A model generated the notes under the pieces. The model was not told the origin of the DNA and searched no databases. It saw nothing but the letters and a program-made list of their open reading frames with translations. This document shows, in pieces, positions 24,301-36,502 of a DNA stretch of 64,000 bases; within the stretch, counting starts at the first letter, position 1, and the number at the start of each line of letters is the position of its first letter. A program made the position numbers and the translations under genes. Source of the DNA: Gossypium raimondii. Its lineage: Eukaryota; Streptophyta; Magnoliopsida; Malvales; Malvaceae. The DNA lies in contig NC_068577.1 in assembly GCF_025698545.1 (NCBI RefSeq), positions 3,319,501 to 3,383,500 of the forward strand, given 5' to 3'.

Positions 24301-25260
24301 ATGGAATCTAAAAGGCTGTAAAAGCTTGTCCTTTTAGGTAGAGAAATTTTTTTTTAAAAAAGGACTAAAAGTAGCATCTTGCTTGGCTTGGGTTGATGCA
24401 ATGTTTATTCTCAACTCAAACTCATATCTAAAACAATATCGACATTTGGGTCCCAATCATCTCTAAGATTCCTTATCTCTAGGTTTCCCAACACACCCCC
24501 CCTTTTTTTTTTTTAATTTAATGTTGTACTTTTCTTCAAAGGGAAGTGTTCAAACACCCTCCAATCATGGCGAATACACCCATCTTTTGTGTTTTTAAGC
24601 TCTTTTATTTAATAAAAAACTTTTTAGGAATGAAAGATATTACACGCTTAAACGTGTTTGTATTCATATTTTTCAAAATATTTCAACAACAATGATACGA
24701 ATTAAGTTAAAACTTATAGTTAGTTATCAACAGTCTCTTGACTCGATGATAAAAGCATTACGGTATAGGTATAAGAATTTATGTTGAATCATAATAACCC
24801 TGTTTAGCTTCTTCAACTATACAAGATAACCATAGTTGGGTGTTAGAAAGTAATGATTTATATTAGAAAAATTATACCAAAAAGATGTTGAAAATTGGAA
24901 CTTGAGCAATTGTAGTAGAAATTAATATTTATGTAACAAGTCATGGATGGGTTATTAACCCTAGGATTTAAAAGAAAAAAAAGATTAGATTCTCATTCAA
25001 ACATCACTTTTAAAGCAATCATAATCCTAGTTGAATTTGTTTATATAATATAGATTACACCAATTTCTTCTTTTCAAATTGGTGGGGAAAAGTTATTTAT
25101 TCCAAAAAGCATAGGGTACTAGATCTACTAAATTAAAATGTGACATGGTTACATCTTATACTATAATACAAAACATTCACATATGTAAAACTTAAAAACA
25201 CAATTACAATATAAAAGATAGTAAAACGGGTTTTTTTTTTGTTGTGGAAACAATTGGTTG
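21400..25260. other. AT-rich, gene-poor DNA
   Basis: I find no convincing gene in this stretch. The ORFs at 21526-21762 (-), 21763-22098 (+) and 25133-25387 (-) lack domains and codon bias. It contains a TA run at about 23976-23994, AATT-rich runs near 23120-23140 and a C-then-T homopolymer near 24494-24516. Confidence 0.45.
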
Positions 25261-25261
25261 T

Positions 25262-25575
25262 TATAATAAATGTCGATAATGACGATAAAATTATCACAAA
25301 GCAATAAGAAAAGAAAAATAAGAACATACAGATTCTATGTGGAAACTCTTTCAGGCAAAAATTACGGGCAGAGAAGAAAAAATTCACTAATATTGAAAAG
25401 CGAATAATACAAGAGGAGTTTTGGCTATATCTATTTAAGGGTTGAAAAACCCTGTTCTAATCAAAGTCAAATAGTAGAAGTGTAGTTCTATACGGACTCA
25501 ATTTATGCGGTATGGTTCGTACAGCGGGGGCTCTACGGCCATCAGGCTCTCACCCCCACAGACCTCCTTATTTTG
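25262..25575 (+). repeat. dispersed repeat, copy 1 (related to 58065-58355)
   Basis: Ordered blocks such as ATAAGAACATACAGATTCTATG, AAAAATTACGGGCAGAGAAG, AATAATACAAGAGG and AAGGGTTGAAAAACCC recur in the same order and orientation at 58065-58355 in diverged form. The pair must derive from one repeat family, probably a retrotransposon fragment. No protein is encoded. Confidence 0.65.
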
Positions 25576-25579
25576 TCAC

Positions 25580-27750
25580 TGTATTTATTTTTTCAACAAA
25601 TGACAGGATTCAAGTCACGTAATCTCTAATACTATATATTCTAAGAAAGGTGTAGGTGGGGAAAAATAATAATAATAATAAATTCTAATCCACCAAATAA
25701 AACCAACAGACTAAATGGGGGATTCCCCAGTATGAAACATGAGAAGAAACAAAAAGGGAAAGTGAAGTTGAACAATGGTAAATAGCCTTTTAATTAATAT
25801 TAAATAATAATGGTGAAAAACAAAGAAGTAAATTAAAATTCCACATTGGCTGCCTTTTGTTCATCACACAAACCAAAATGATTCCTTCAATTTTTTTGAG
25901 CATTTGACCAATCTCCTCTCATCAAAAGTTGTGATTTATTTTCTTTTCACATAATTTATTTGCTTGTGCTTAAAGTCAATCTGACCAAGTCAACATCTTA
26001 ATGCTACAAGATTTTGTTTAAAATAAGGTGAGCTTTTAGAAAGAAAAAAAAAATGGGGGAGATTGATTTGATGGAGAGAAATTTGTAAATATTTTCTTTT
26101 AAGAAAAATAAAATTAATTCAAGCTATAATACATTTATGCTTACGCCTTGTTTAATGGATTTCAACTATATCTTAAACGAGGCGTAAGTATATAAATGTA
26201 TCATCATTTGAATTAATTATCAATTTTTTGGTGGTTGGTTTATTCATGCGAGAAATTATTTTATGGATCATTTTCACCACATCATTCATGACCTCTCTCT
26301 AATTATTTAATGACATTTCAATTCATGTTATTGACACTTAATTTTTGTAATTTTCTTTTATCTTGAACCCAGAACCCTGAATCTTAAATCGAGAACACCA
26401 AACTCTAAATCCTAAACCTTGAATTTGGGGTTCAAAGTTTGAAATTTGAGATTCTAGTTTCAAGGTTTGGGATAAAAAAATCACATTTATGTGTCAATAA
26501 CATGAAAAAATTACTGAAATGTTAATAAACAATTGGAAGGGGAGATGAATAATATGGTGGAAAGGGTCTATAAAATAATTTCTCACTTAATAGGGTGTTT
26601 TCTTTCTCTGAACCTTCTGTTTCTTCAAGTGCAATAAAATTAGGAGACAGAATGCTCACCGAAGACAATCACAAACATATTGAAGATTCATCGGCCCCGA
26701 AGAGATAAAACTTCATAAAATTCTCTTGAAAGAGTTGAAAACCCTCAACAAATACATATAAATTATAATCAAATTAAATGAATTTACAAATATAATACAT
26801 GTTTTAATAACTAAAACCAAATCAATAGAAAACATAAATTAATTTTAAAAATAAAATATATTTAATTTTAAAACTAAAATAAATGTAATCAAAATTTCAT
26901 ATTTATTTATTGTTGATAAACATTTTGGATGGAATCATTTAGTACAAAAGGAATGTTATTTTCGTGTATAATGTTTAAATCCTATTTGAATAGACTTTTC
27001 GTCTTTATTCAATGAGAAAGATGTTTGAAAAATCAGATTTCTTGTTATTGCTTCACTTGATTGATTGTATAAAATAAATAATTTTAATTAATGATCAATA
27101 AAACCCAAATTTGATTCTTATTTTTAATATTTGAAAAATTATAACTAAATTTTTAATGTTTAATTCAGATTTTAAGATTGATTTGAAAGAAATTCATAAT
27201 TAACTATTAATCTTAGTAATTAACTTTAGTCGAATCGACCATAAAACTAAAAAATCGGACAAATTTAAAAATTAAACAAAAATCACAATTAAAACTAAAT
27301 TTATTCTATTAACAAATCATCAAAGTTTTAATATATTCAATTCATCAAATCTGAATTAAATATTAAAAAGTTAATATCGATAAATATATATTTTTTGTCA
27401 GACAAAAGAAATACATGTACCATATTGAAATAATGTCAAACTCAAAGTACTAAATTAGGTATTAAATGAGAAAAAAAATAGAATCGACCGTTTTGAAAGA
27501 GGTGAGCTACGTAAAAAGGGTGAGTGAACTCAAGCAAAAGGGCGAGTCATAGATGAAATACGCGACGAGCCGAATGTGACTTCTTATAACCCAAATTTAC
27601 CCATCTAATTTTCCCACTCACCATGAAAACAAAAAATTTATACTTTTTCTTTAATTTTCTCGCTTTCCAAACAAACAAAAAAATTTACTTTCTCTCTCAC
27701 TCCACACTTACATTATTTATAAATAAATAAACCAATCTCTTTGCCTTTCA
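25580..27750. other. intergenic upstream of the HHO5-like gene
   Basis: No gene is seen. It holds the hairpin at 26111-26219 and, at 26360-26480, a loosely inverted segment built on 'CCTAAACCTTGAATTTGGGGTTCAAAG'. The last few hundred bases are the probable promoter of the downstream gene. Confidence 0.45.
26111..26219. repeat. long perfect-stem hairpin (miRNA-precursor-like or mini-MITE)
   Basis: The left arm AATTAATTCAAG...ATACATTTATGCTTACGCCTTGTTTAA (26112-26154) pairs with the right arm TTAAACGAGGCGTAAGTATATAAATGT...TTGAATTAATT (26172-26219) around a 17-base loop. The core ACTTACGCCT/AGGCGTAAGT pairing is nearly perfect over about 25 bases, and pairing resumes in the outer AATTAATTCAA. 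The size (about 110 nt) suits a plant miRNA precursor but also a very small MITE. Confidence 0.6.
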
Positions 27751-27756
27751 TCTCTC

Positions 27757-27766
27757 TATATATTTC
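27757..27766 (+). promoter_or_regulatory. TATA box of the HHO5-like gene
   Basis: CTATATATTT lies about 145 bases before the chosen ATG at 27907, within a CT-rich promoter region (CTCTCTCACTCC, CATCTCTC). An A-rich leader follows (27831-27860). Confidence 0.6.
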
Positions 27767-27906
27767 ATTTTAAGATCTCACCGTTTGCCTTCCTCCTCAT
27801 TTCACCTTCCATTTTTATCATCTTCAACAGAAAAAAGAAAGGAAAAAAAAAAAAACAAAGGAAGGAAAAGGGGAAGGATTTGAGAGAAAAAAGAGAAGGA
27901 TCGAAA

Positions 27907-29860
27907 ATGGGTTTGGTTCCACCAGAACTAAGCTTGGATTTTAGGCCAAATTTCGTACCAAAAACGATCACTAATTTTCTCAGGGAGGTTTCACTGATCG
28001 GAAATGTTTCCGATAAGGTCTCGAAACTCGATACATTTGTGAAAGGGTTGGAAGAAGAAATGAAAAAGATCGATGCTTTTAAACGTGAACTTCCTCTCTG
28101 CATGCTCCTTTTGAATGATGGTTTGTTTTCTACAATCTAATTCACATCACCTTTTTTTTTCTGGGAAAAAAATACCCAGCGTTTGATTTCGATTCTTTTA
28201 GTCTTCAGCTTGGGTTTTTTTGGTTAGAATAGCTAGTGCTTTAACTTGGGTTTTGGTTAATTTAATGCAAATTTATTATTCTTATTTTTGTTGTGTGTTT
28301 GATTGCAGCGATTTTAGTATTGAAAGAGGAATCAACGCAATGCATGGCAAGAAATGTTGAACCGGTTTTGGAAGAATTTATTCCATTGAAGAACAAGGAA
28401 GAAGATAATCACAGTGAAGAAGATGGTTCCTTAATCACCACCAAAAAAGAAGAAGATTGTAACAACGACTGCAATAATAATATGGACAAGAAAAATTGGA
28501 TGAGTTCAGTTCAGCTTTGGAACATTGATGATGATTATTGCTCCTCTGATCACAAATTAGATACTAAGGTAACCTTAAAGAAAAAGGAAGACACTGCATT
28601 TAAGCTAATGAAATGAATTTTTTCTAAATTTAAACTGTTTTTTGTTGGTGTTGCAACAGAGAAATGATGAAGATCCATGCAAAAGCAGGGGAGGAGGAGG
28701 GAGAGGGTTTATGCCATTTAAGGCAAATTTGGGTTTTGCAGTGAGGAAAGAAGAGAAACAGGAGATACCGGTTCATGGACTAACGCTTTCAACACCCGGA
28801 ATCAATAATCTGAAGGAGGAATCCAGTTCTACAGGGTCAAGGAGCAGTTGTAGCAGAGCGGTTCCTTTTTCTGCCACCAATGCTCGGTCGAGTTTTCAGT
28901 CTGCACCCCCGGTGGGGCCGTCGAATCACCTTCAGCAACATCAGCAGCAGCAGACTGGTAGGAAGCAAAGGAGGTGCTGGTCGCCTGAGTTGCATCGCCG
29001 GTTCGTGAATGCTTTGCAGCAGTTAGGAGGCTCCCAAGGTGAGGAACAAATGGCGACTTAGACATATACTTAGCTGGTTTCGAATTTGATTTTGCTGTTC
29101 TTGGATTGTTTATTATCCTGCTAGATTAGAATTAAGAAGTTTGGTCAATGGGAAGACTGGATTTGCACTTGATCTGATGGAAAATATAGATTAGAGTCCA
29201 ACAAATGTTTTTCAATATGTGTATGAATTATACATGTATAACTAGTTTTGTTTGAGACCATAGATGATAATATATTCGAAACTGGGATTCCATAGATCTG
29301 TTGGGAATTGAGATCATAGGATTGTATTGTTCTGTGACAATTCATTCATTGATCCTTCTAGTTTAAAGTTTCTGAGTCAAAATTCTTTGAAATTTTTTTG
29401 CAGTGGCCACTCCAAAGCAGATTAGGGAACTTATGCAAGTAGATGGCTTAACCAATGATGAAGTTAAGAGTCATTTGCAGGTGAGGGTTCTTTCTTGTTA
29501 TTAATGGTTTTCTTTTCAAGTTTTGATATCGAGTATTGATGTAAGAACTTCCCTGATTTCCAGAAATACCGGCTACACACACGAAGACTTCCAGCTACTA
29601 CAACAACAACAACCCCTGCAAATCAATCAGGCCTTGTTTTGGGTGGTGGTCATGCATGGATGTGTCAAGATCAGTTTGGAGAATCCTCGAAAGGGAGCAG
29701 TTCGCAGTCGGGTTCCCCTCAAGGTCCTCTCCAGTTAGCCACAAACACCGGAGGGACCTCCACTACAGGGTGTGAGAGCATGGAAGATGATGAAGATGCA
29801 AAATCCGAGTGCTATAGTTGGAAAAACCATGTTCAGAAACCCAGAAAAAACAATGTATAG
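27907..29860 (+). CDS. HHO5-like: HHO5-like GARP/G2-like MYB transcription factor
   Basis: Five exons join in frame: 27907-28120, 28309-28568, 28660-29038, 29404-29480, 29564-29860 (408 aa). The N-terminus [20 protein letters not shown] with the following [19 protein letters not shown] and a coiled segment ending [15 protein letters not shown] (about 40-73) is the signature of the HHO/NIGT1 family, closest in my recollection to HHO5/HHO6. The single GARP MYB-like domain runs about 259-318: [19 protein letters not shown], then [17 protein letters not shown], ending [12 protein letters not shown]. An acidic, Asn/Lys-rich stretch lies at 85-120, and a Gln/His run directly precedes the domain. 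PELSLDF resembles an EAR-type repression motif. HHO proteins are nuclear repressors; relatives control nitrate/phosphate responses and, for HHO5, floral meristem programmes. The upstream in-frame ATG at 27880 is less likely the start because family members begin at [10 protein letters not shown]. Confidence 0.9.
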
Positions 29861-31215
29861 AGTTTACCCACCATGAATTTTGCAGATAAAAAAAAAAGAA
29901 AGTATACATGGGAGGAATTCATTTATCTTATACAACCACTGTATTTATACATATAAAAGGAGAAGGATCTTGAGAATTGAGGGAGACATGTAAAATTTTT
30001 GCAGGATTTAGCTTTCCTTGGATATCGAATTCATGTATTTGTTTTATTGCACAACTAGTAAAAGAAGTCCTGTTATCATCAATTTGGACACTTTGGGTGG
30101 AGAAATTTTCAATTCTGAATTGAAGGACTGCAATTATTGTTTATAGTGGTATTCTGGCAATTAGTTAGAAGATGAAGGGCATTTTGATGGTAAGCAAGAT
30201 GAGAACAAACATTTGTCAACATTAAAGAAATAGATTTTGATGAGTGACGGTGCTTTGGGTGTATTAGGAAGAAGACAGCAGAAGATCCAGACTGATCTTG
30301 GAATAAAGAGGGTAGGGTTCTTATTCCCTTATGTGTCTTTTATGTATGCACAATCTCAATTATTCTCTCATGCACTTTTCTTTATTGGTCTTTGGCCCTC
30401 GGCTATTCCAAAGTCTCGGATTTTTATTCATAAGATTTGAACTCGAAACGCAAAAGTCAAATTATTTTAAAACACCAAAGATTTTATCCTTTTCAACCTA
30501 ACCCAGGTCATATTCCACTAAAACCCATCCATTGTAATGTTCATAATTGATATGGGAGCATGACAAAACAGTCACTCTCGCAACCATAATAATGGAAGGG
30601 AATCTTGTACAAGACAAGTTATAATCAAGGAGCCTACTAATATTTCATATATTTAGATTGGTTTGGTGAATGAAATGAGTAAAAATGATGGAACCTCTCC
30701 TGCATTTCCTTTCCAGAAAAGGGTCATTGCTGATTAAATTTTATTTTATATTTAAATCCAATGTTGTGAATCAATATAACATTAATTTAATTAAGGAAAT
30801 TTATTAAAAAATATTCTTTTTTTTAAAAAAATAAATATTATTTTTCATTTTATATTTAAAAAAAATAATTTAAACCCAGAATAAATCTCTAAGATTAAGA
30901 TGGGATCATGTGCCAAAGTATAATCATCAAAGTAAATGATGAAAAGAGGGACAAAATGAATGTTGATCCAGCTAGCATTTGTTTATTGTTCATGAATCAC
31001 ATTGTATGTTTGGTTTGTACTTGTGTTGTAAACCATCAATGCTAAGACTATTTGCCTTTGCATATGGTCAAGACAAACAATATTGAGTTTAATGATTGAG
31101 GAAACCCATTTTCCTTTTCAAATGACAGTTGAATTGGATGACCGATAAGCAAAATTCGCATGCCTATGATTCATAACTTGTTGGCTGTCAATCACTAAAT
31201 ACCCAAAATGGTATT
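29861..31215. other. 3' UTR of the HHO5-like gene and intergenic DNA
   Basis: The region after the stop contains probable 3' UTR to around 30050. ORFs at 30237-30440 and elsewhere show no domain. The rest is AT-rich without a recognisable gene. Confidence 0.4.
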
Positions 31216-31218
31216 AGT

Positions 31219-31830
31219 GAGGGGAATTGTCTTTTTTATTGATAAACTTTTGAAATGAATTCAAAATTTAAACAAATGGTACGAGAAGAGTTCAAAAGAT
31301 GGGAGCTTCTAAAGTCCACTAAGGAAATGTTTTATCATTTTGGTCTTGAGAAATCAACCCCTTAAGCGGTTTTAATGGGTAAGAACACTACCCCTTAGGG
31401 AGAAATTGTCTTTCTTATTGAGAGAAGCCTTTGAAGTGTGTCTTTTAAGTAAGCAATTCAAACCTCAAACAGTTGGTATGAGGAGAGCCAAAAGGATTCA
31501 TGGAGCTTATCGGGAGCGTCTAAGGTCCACCAAGGAAATGTTTTATCATTTTGGTCTTGATGGGATTCGAACCAACTCCTTAAGCGGTTTTAATGGGTAA
31601 GAACACTACCCTGTAAGGGGGAACTGTCTTTCTTATTGAAAGAAGCCTTTGAAGTGTTGTTATTTGAGTAGGCAATTCAAACCTCAAACAGTTGGTATGA
31701 GAAGAGCTCAATGAATTCATTGAATTTATCAGGAATGCCTGGGGTCCATCAAGGAAATATTTTATCATTTTGATTTTGGTGAGGTTAAAACCAACCCCTT
31801 AACGAATAAGCACACTACCATTTAATTAAG
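31219..31830 (+). repeat. three tandem copies of a ~215-bp unit
   Basis: The block GGAAATGTTTTATCATTTTG recurs at 31323, 31534 and (with changes) 31753, periods 211 and 219. Each unit also contains GAATTGTCTTTCTTATTG, CAAACAGTTGGTATGAG and AACCCCTTAAGCGGTTTTAA. The first copy is the most diverged at its left side. The 64-aa ORF at 31406-31600 is a by-product of the repeat. Confidence 0.75.
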
Positions 31831-31834
31831 CCAC

Positions 31835-32420
31835 TTCAAAAACTTTTCCCAACACGAGAGTGGATTTCCCCTTAACATGTATGGCTATTTATATTAGAGT
31901 ATATTACATAATTTTGATTATATACAAAATAATTACTAGTTTTAAGTAATATTTTTATATATTCACATGCTAAAGTTATTATATTTTATAATATTAAAAT
32001 TAAATGTTTGAAATGGTATCTTTTGTATAAATAAAAATTATTGCTAAATTAACTTTAAATAATAAAATAATAACTTATAAAATGTATTTTTAAAATATTG
32101 ACAAATTTATTAAAAGTATAAAAAATTCAAAATAAAAATTCACTTTTTTTATAGAAGTCCAAATGGATTGATTACATCTACAGCTGTTTTTGTCCTTTCT
32201 AAAATAATAAAAAATAATTACAAAATCTTTTCACATAATTTTTGGTATAATTTATTTTAATAAAAATATTAAATAAATTTAGTTTATTGATTCATTTTTA
32301 TGTCTTTTCATAATAATATTATTCTCTTTCTTATTAACAATTGTTTATAAAAATTTATAAATAATAAATACTTTTTGCTAAATAGTTACTTTTTAATTCT
32401 TCTGTATCTTTTATACAATA
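31835..32420. other. AT-rich intergenic DNA, nothing recognised
   Basis: Sequence of very low complexity (A/T runs); no gene, terminal repeat or tandem array could be supported. Confidence 0.45.
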
Positions 32421-32423
32421 TAA

Positions 32424-32943
32424 TAGACTTGTTCATGGGCTGAATTATTCATCCAAGTTTGAAAGTTCGTCCGAATTCAGAAGGATTTGGATGAAAATAT
32501 TAGACTTAAAAAATGAGTTTGAACAAAAAATTAGGCCCGTTTACAATATGAGTTGAGTTCAGACTTAAACATTCGCTCGACTCATTTTTAAGTTTATAAT
32601 ACTTTATATTATGTTATCTTTATATATTATGCAATTTATAACACATTTAAAAACTAAACTTATACTAAATATATAATACTACTCTAATGTAAACATTAAA
32701 ATAATGTTAAGATGACTAAAATAATTCAATAAATACAAAAATACAAATATTAAATATTAAATTAAAATAATATAAATATTTTAAAATATATATAAAAATA
32801 AAATGGGCGGGCTTAAAAGTAAATATGGGTGGACTTGGACAAAATTTTAAGTCCATATTTTGACTGGGCTTAAACAAACATGAAGTATATTAATATTATA
32901 GGTAAGTTCAACTTAAACCTAGTCTGACTCATGAGTACCTCTA
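32424..32943. mobile_element. hAT-like MITE, second copy (520 bp, diverged)
   Basis: It begins TAGACTTGTTCATGGGCTG and ends CTCATGAGTACCTCTA, an imperfect inverted pair. It contains TTAGGCCCGTTTACAATATG and AGTTGAGTTCAGACTTAAAC, as in the copies at 14733 and 20980. I see no clear target duplication (left CAATATAA, right TTAAGTTA), so the insertion is old or the ends have shifted. No ORF is present. Confidence 0.6.
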
Positions 32944-33064
32944 TTAAGTTATTTATTTCTGTTCAATTTTGGAAAGAAAGTAGGTAAAATTTAAAGGTAC
33001 CCAGAAAGTTAAGATTGTGGAGTTATTCAATTTTAAAGTGATGCTAACAAAAAGAAAAGCTAAT

Positions 33065-33522
33065 ATGGTAAAAAAATTCCTTAAGCTATTACACTTTATT
33101 TAAACAAGCCTTTAAATTATTCTTTTAGTTAAATAAGTTTTAAATTTATAATTTTTACTTAGAAAAGCCTTTGATTTTAATATATTTTGAATTTCCGGTC
33201 TTATCTTTATTTCTTATTGATTGAATAGAAATTATACACACTTTAACATAACACAAAATTTAAAAGGGTAATTAGAATTTTCAAAAGAGTAATTCATTAA
33301 AGGACTTTCAAAAACTTCAAAATATTGTTTTGTGTTTTATTTAGTAAACTATTTCATCAAATTCACATTAGCATTAGTTTAAAATTTTAAAATATTTTTA
33401 CTTTAATATTAAAATCAAGGGCTTTCATAGGTGAAAATAACATGTTAGGACTTATTTAACCACAAAAATAGTATAAGAGCTTCTTTGAATAAAGTATAAT
33501 AGTCTAAGGGCTTTTTTAGCAG
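33065..33522. mobile_element. foldback MITE, about 458 bp
   Basis: The left arm (TTCCTTAAGCTATTACACTTTATTTAAACAAGCC...GAAAAGCCTTTGATTTTAATAT) is the diverged inverse of the right arm ending in GTATAATAGTCTAAGGGC then TTTTTTAGC. Arms are about 115 bases and the centre is AT-rich with no reading frame. This is a non-autonomous inverted-repeat element of undetermined superfamily. Confidence 0.65.
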
Positions 33523-34074
33523 ATTAACAAAAAAAGCATTTTTTAAAGCAAAAAAAGTGATGTAATTACTATTTTTCTCCCACGTTAATTAAAAAGTGAA
33601 TTATACAACATGTTCTTAATTTTCATTTTTCCTCCAAGAAACTTGGAAAGTTAGGCCCAAATCTGGGCAAAGCTATTGACTTTCTTTAGGCCTTTAAGGT
33701 ATCAAAACAATTAGGGCTTTTGACTTTCAATTATCTAAGAATCTGATTATTTGCTTAATTTTGAAGTTTAGGGTTAGAAAACAAAATATTAGGTATGAAA
33801 AATACATTTAATAAAAAAAATAAGTCGGGTATAAGTTAAGTTTTCTTTTCTTTTCTATATAGGAAAAATATTTAGTACACTGTCAGTCGAGTTTTTAGAC
33901 TTCACGAGTAGGGTTAAGGGGTTGACAAGTGCTTTATAGTATCATAGTAAAATATTAAAAAAATTAGATATTTAAAAAAGAGAGACACATTTCAATGTTT
34001 TAAAGTTGCTTGTGTAAACTAAATACTAACCATTTATATAATATATAGAACCAATATCTAAAGGAAGTCTTATG

Positions 34075-36060
34075 GTAGAAATTGGATATAGGTAAAGCGT
34101 ATAACAGGGTTGAATAACATTTTTTTGGAGAAGACGATGACTAAGTTGGGCTTTGACTCGGATTGGATATCATTTGTTATGCACTGTGTCACAACGGTTT
34201 CTTATACTACAATGGAGAATGGACAGGCCATGGGGGGCTACCACAAGCGGACCTTTTATGCCCATATTTGTTCCTAATTTGTAGTGAGAGATTTTTCACT
34301 CTGTTTAGTATGGCGCAAGTGACGGGACGGTTCTGAGGAGCACAAGTGTGTTGGGAAAGTCCACGGGTTACTCATTTGTTTTGTACATATGGTAATATTG
34401 TGTATGGGGACGCATTTGAGGTAAGAGCACGTGTAGTTCAAGATATTATTAAGGAGTGCGAAGCCTGCTAGGAACAACGGGTTAATTTTGAGAAATCTAT
34501 GATATATTTTAGCTCGAATGTTGATAATGGCATCAGGAATGTGGTCTCATAGATATTACAGGTTCGGGCAACTTATGATTCGAAAAATCACTTAGGACTC
34601 CCTACCATGGTTGGGCGGAAACGGGCGGAGGCATTCAGAGGTCTAAAAGATAGATTATGGGCCCGTATAAACAGTTGGGAGTGTTCGATTATTATCCAAG
34701 GGAGGTAAGGAAATTTTTATAAAAGTCATTCTACAAGCAATACCTACTTCTACCATGTCATGCCTCTTGTTACCATCAAAACTCTGTAAGGAATTGGAAG
34801 GCATAAGTATTACTTTTTGGTGGCCGCATTCCAAGTTGAAACGAGGGTATTCATTGATGTAAATGGTCTAAATTGTGTAAACTTGAGGAGGATGGGGTAT
34901 GGGATTCAGGGTTTTCGGTAAATTCAATGTTGCTTTACTTGTTCGGCAAGGATGGCGTCTGTTGACTAGGCCAAATTTGTTAGTTTCGAGAATGTTGACT
35001 AGGCCAAATTTGCATTCAGAGTGAGGTTCTTACCCATCACTCATATGGAGAAGTATCAAGAGTGAGAGAGGGCTTCTGGAGATGGGAGTTGGCAGGCGGA
35101 TTGGTAACAGTGAGCAAGTGTCGATCTGGCAGGATAGATGGTTGTTGGGGCCGCAACACTATAAAATACAGGAATCTGCTGTTAGAACAGATATTTGTCC
35201 AGTGTCGGATCTGATTAATGTGCAAAATAGATCCTGGAATGAGAATCTTATTGATTCAATTTTTACCTTGGATGAAGCTCGGCAAATTCGAAGGATCCCT
35301 CTTTCATCTACAGCAATTCAGGATACTCTTGTCTGGTTGGGGGAGCAAACTGATGAATATGCAATTTGTACTGGCTATAAAATCTTGGTCTCAAGGGGTC
35401 TCAAAGGGAGTGCCCTTGTTGTGTCTACTTCGCAATACAAATTTTTTTACAATAAACCATGGAAGATACTGTCCACTAAAGCAGAAAATTATGCTATGGA
35501 GAATTTACAAGGGCTATGTGCCTACTATGTATAGCCTATACAATAAACGAGTGGCAATTGTGGAGACAATTCATCATGTGGTGGGATGTGAGTTACCAAT
35601 GGAAGTTTGGGCCACATTTAGCATTAATTGCGGTGCCTCGCAAAAACAGTGATGATTTCCAGGATCAAATTCTACAGTGTGTGCTTCAGAACTCAATGGA
35701 AAAATGCAAGTTGCTAGTTACCATTTGTTGGGTTCTTTGGCATGCAAGGAAGAAATGGTTACATCAACGAAAGAAGGAAACCACACAAGCTACATCGGGG
35801 TTCATACGGTCTTACATAGCTGAATCAGTGAGGGCTGAAGGGTCTTTACCTGAGAAAGCTGATACCCTGTCCGACGGGAACCATCGGTGGAAGGGATGGT
35901 ACAGGTTAATTTTGATGTGGGGTTCAGAGCCACAACCAGCACATCCACTTCAGGAGTAATTGCGAGGGATCGAAATGGCCTGATTTTAGGGGCAGGTGTT
36001 CATACAAATAGTGATGTTCCCAACCCTTTTACCATTTAAGTTATAGCTTGTGTGCATCCC
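34075..36060 (+). mobile_element. decayed LINE (non-LTR retrotransposon), RT to RNase H part
   Basis: Conceptual fragments in all three plus frames follow the order of a plant LINE ORF2. A reverse-transcriptase piece around 34085-34180 has KLD-GKAYNRVEW-like text and GFDSDWI. RT palm and thumb remnants continue to about 34560. A maturase-like linker follows, then the zinc-binding region (35082-35534, with WNENLIDSIFTLDEAR) and a start of RNase H near 35900-36040 (FRATTSTSGVIARDRNG). Many stops and frameshifts make it inactive. The endonuclease and ORF1 are missing (5' truncation) and no poly-A tail is seen. The ORFs at 35082-35534, 35218-35652 and 35516-35959 are overlapping pieces of this one relic. 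Confidence 0.75.
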
Positions 36061-36240
36061 TTGGACCAAAGTGTTTATATATATATTATGGATTATAGAT
36101 TATACATGTAAAAATATTTTTGATCAATGACCTTTTTGGGAAAAAAAATGTAAAAATGAGTGTCAAAATGGGTTAAGGAAAATTGGAAAGTGAAGGTGGA
36201 AAAAAGAAGGGGTCAAACCCCAAAGCGAAGGGGGCATCCC

Positions 36241-36254
36241 ATTTATATATATGT
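36241..36254 (+). promoter_or_regulatory. TATA box of the LARP6-like gene
   Basis: TTTATATATATGTA lies about 260 bases before the chosen ATG at 36503. The decayed LINE ends about 180 bases upstream of it. The leader includes a TG dinucleotide run near 36436-36452. Confidence 0.55.
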
Positions 36255-36502
36255 ATAAAATTTTATAGGAATAAAATCCATTCTCTCTCCATATTTGGGC
36301 GCCAATCGTGGATTCATCCTTATCGAAAACAATACCTTTGCAGTTACTAAACTTCAGGAGAGATTATATCAAAATCTTCCAACTTTCAATTTCAAATTTA
36401 ACCAAATATCCAAACAAAGTGGAGAGATATAGTGTGTATGTGTGTGTGTGTGTGAGGGAGATCATAATAATCATAATAGTAATAATTAAAGAAAAACCAA
36501 TA

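Noticed and set aside
28829..29065. Minus-strand 78-aa ORF opposite the HHO5-like exon 3
   Set aside because: It is antisense to a coding exon with strong family match; no independent support.
35082..35959. Three ORFs of 144-150 aa that could be taken as separate genes
   Set aside because: They are overlapping frames of one decayed LINE ORF2; frameshifts move the same protein from frame to frame.
36308..36502. N-terminal extension of the LARP6-like protein from an upstream ATG
   Set aside because: The added 65 residues include a translated TG/ATA microsatellite and would lie in the 5' UTR; the family-like start is MAQAQ at 36503.
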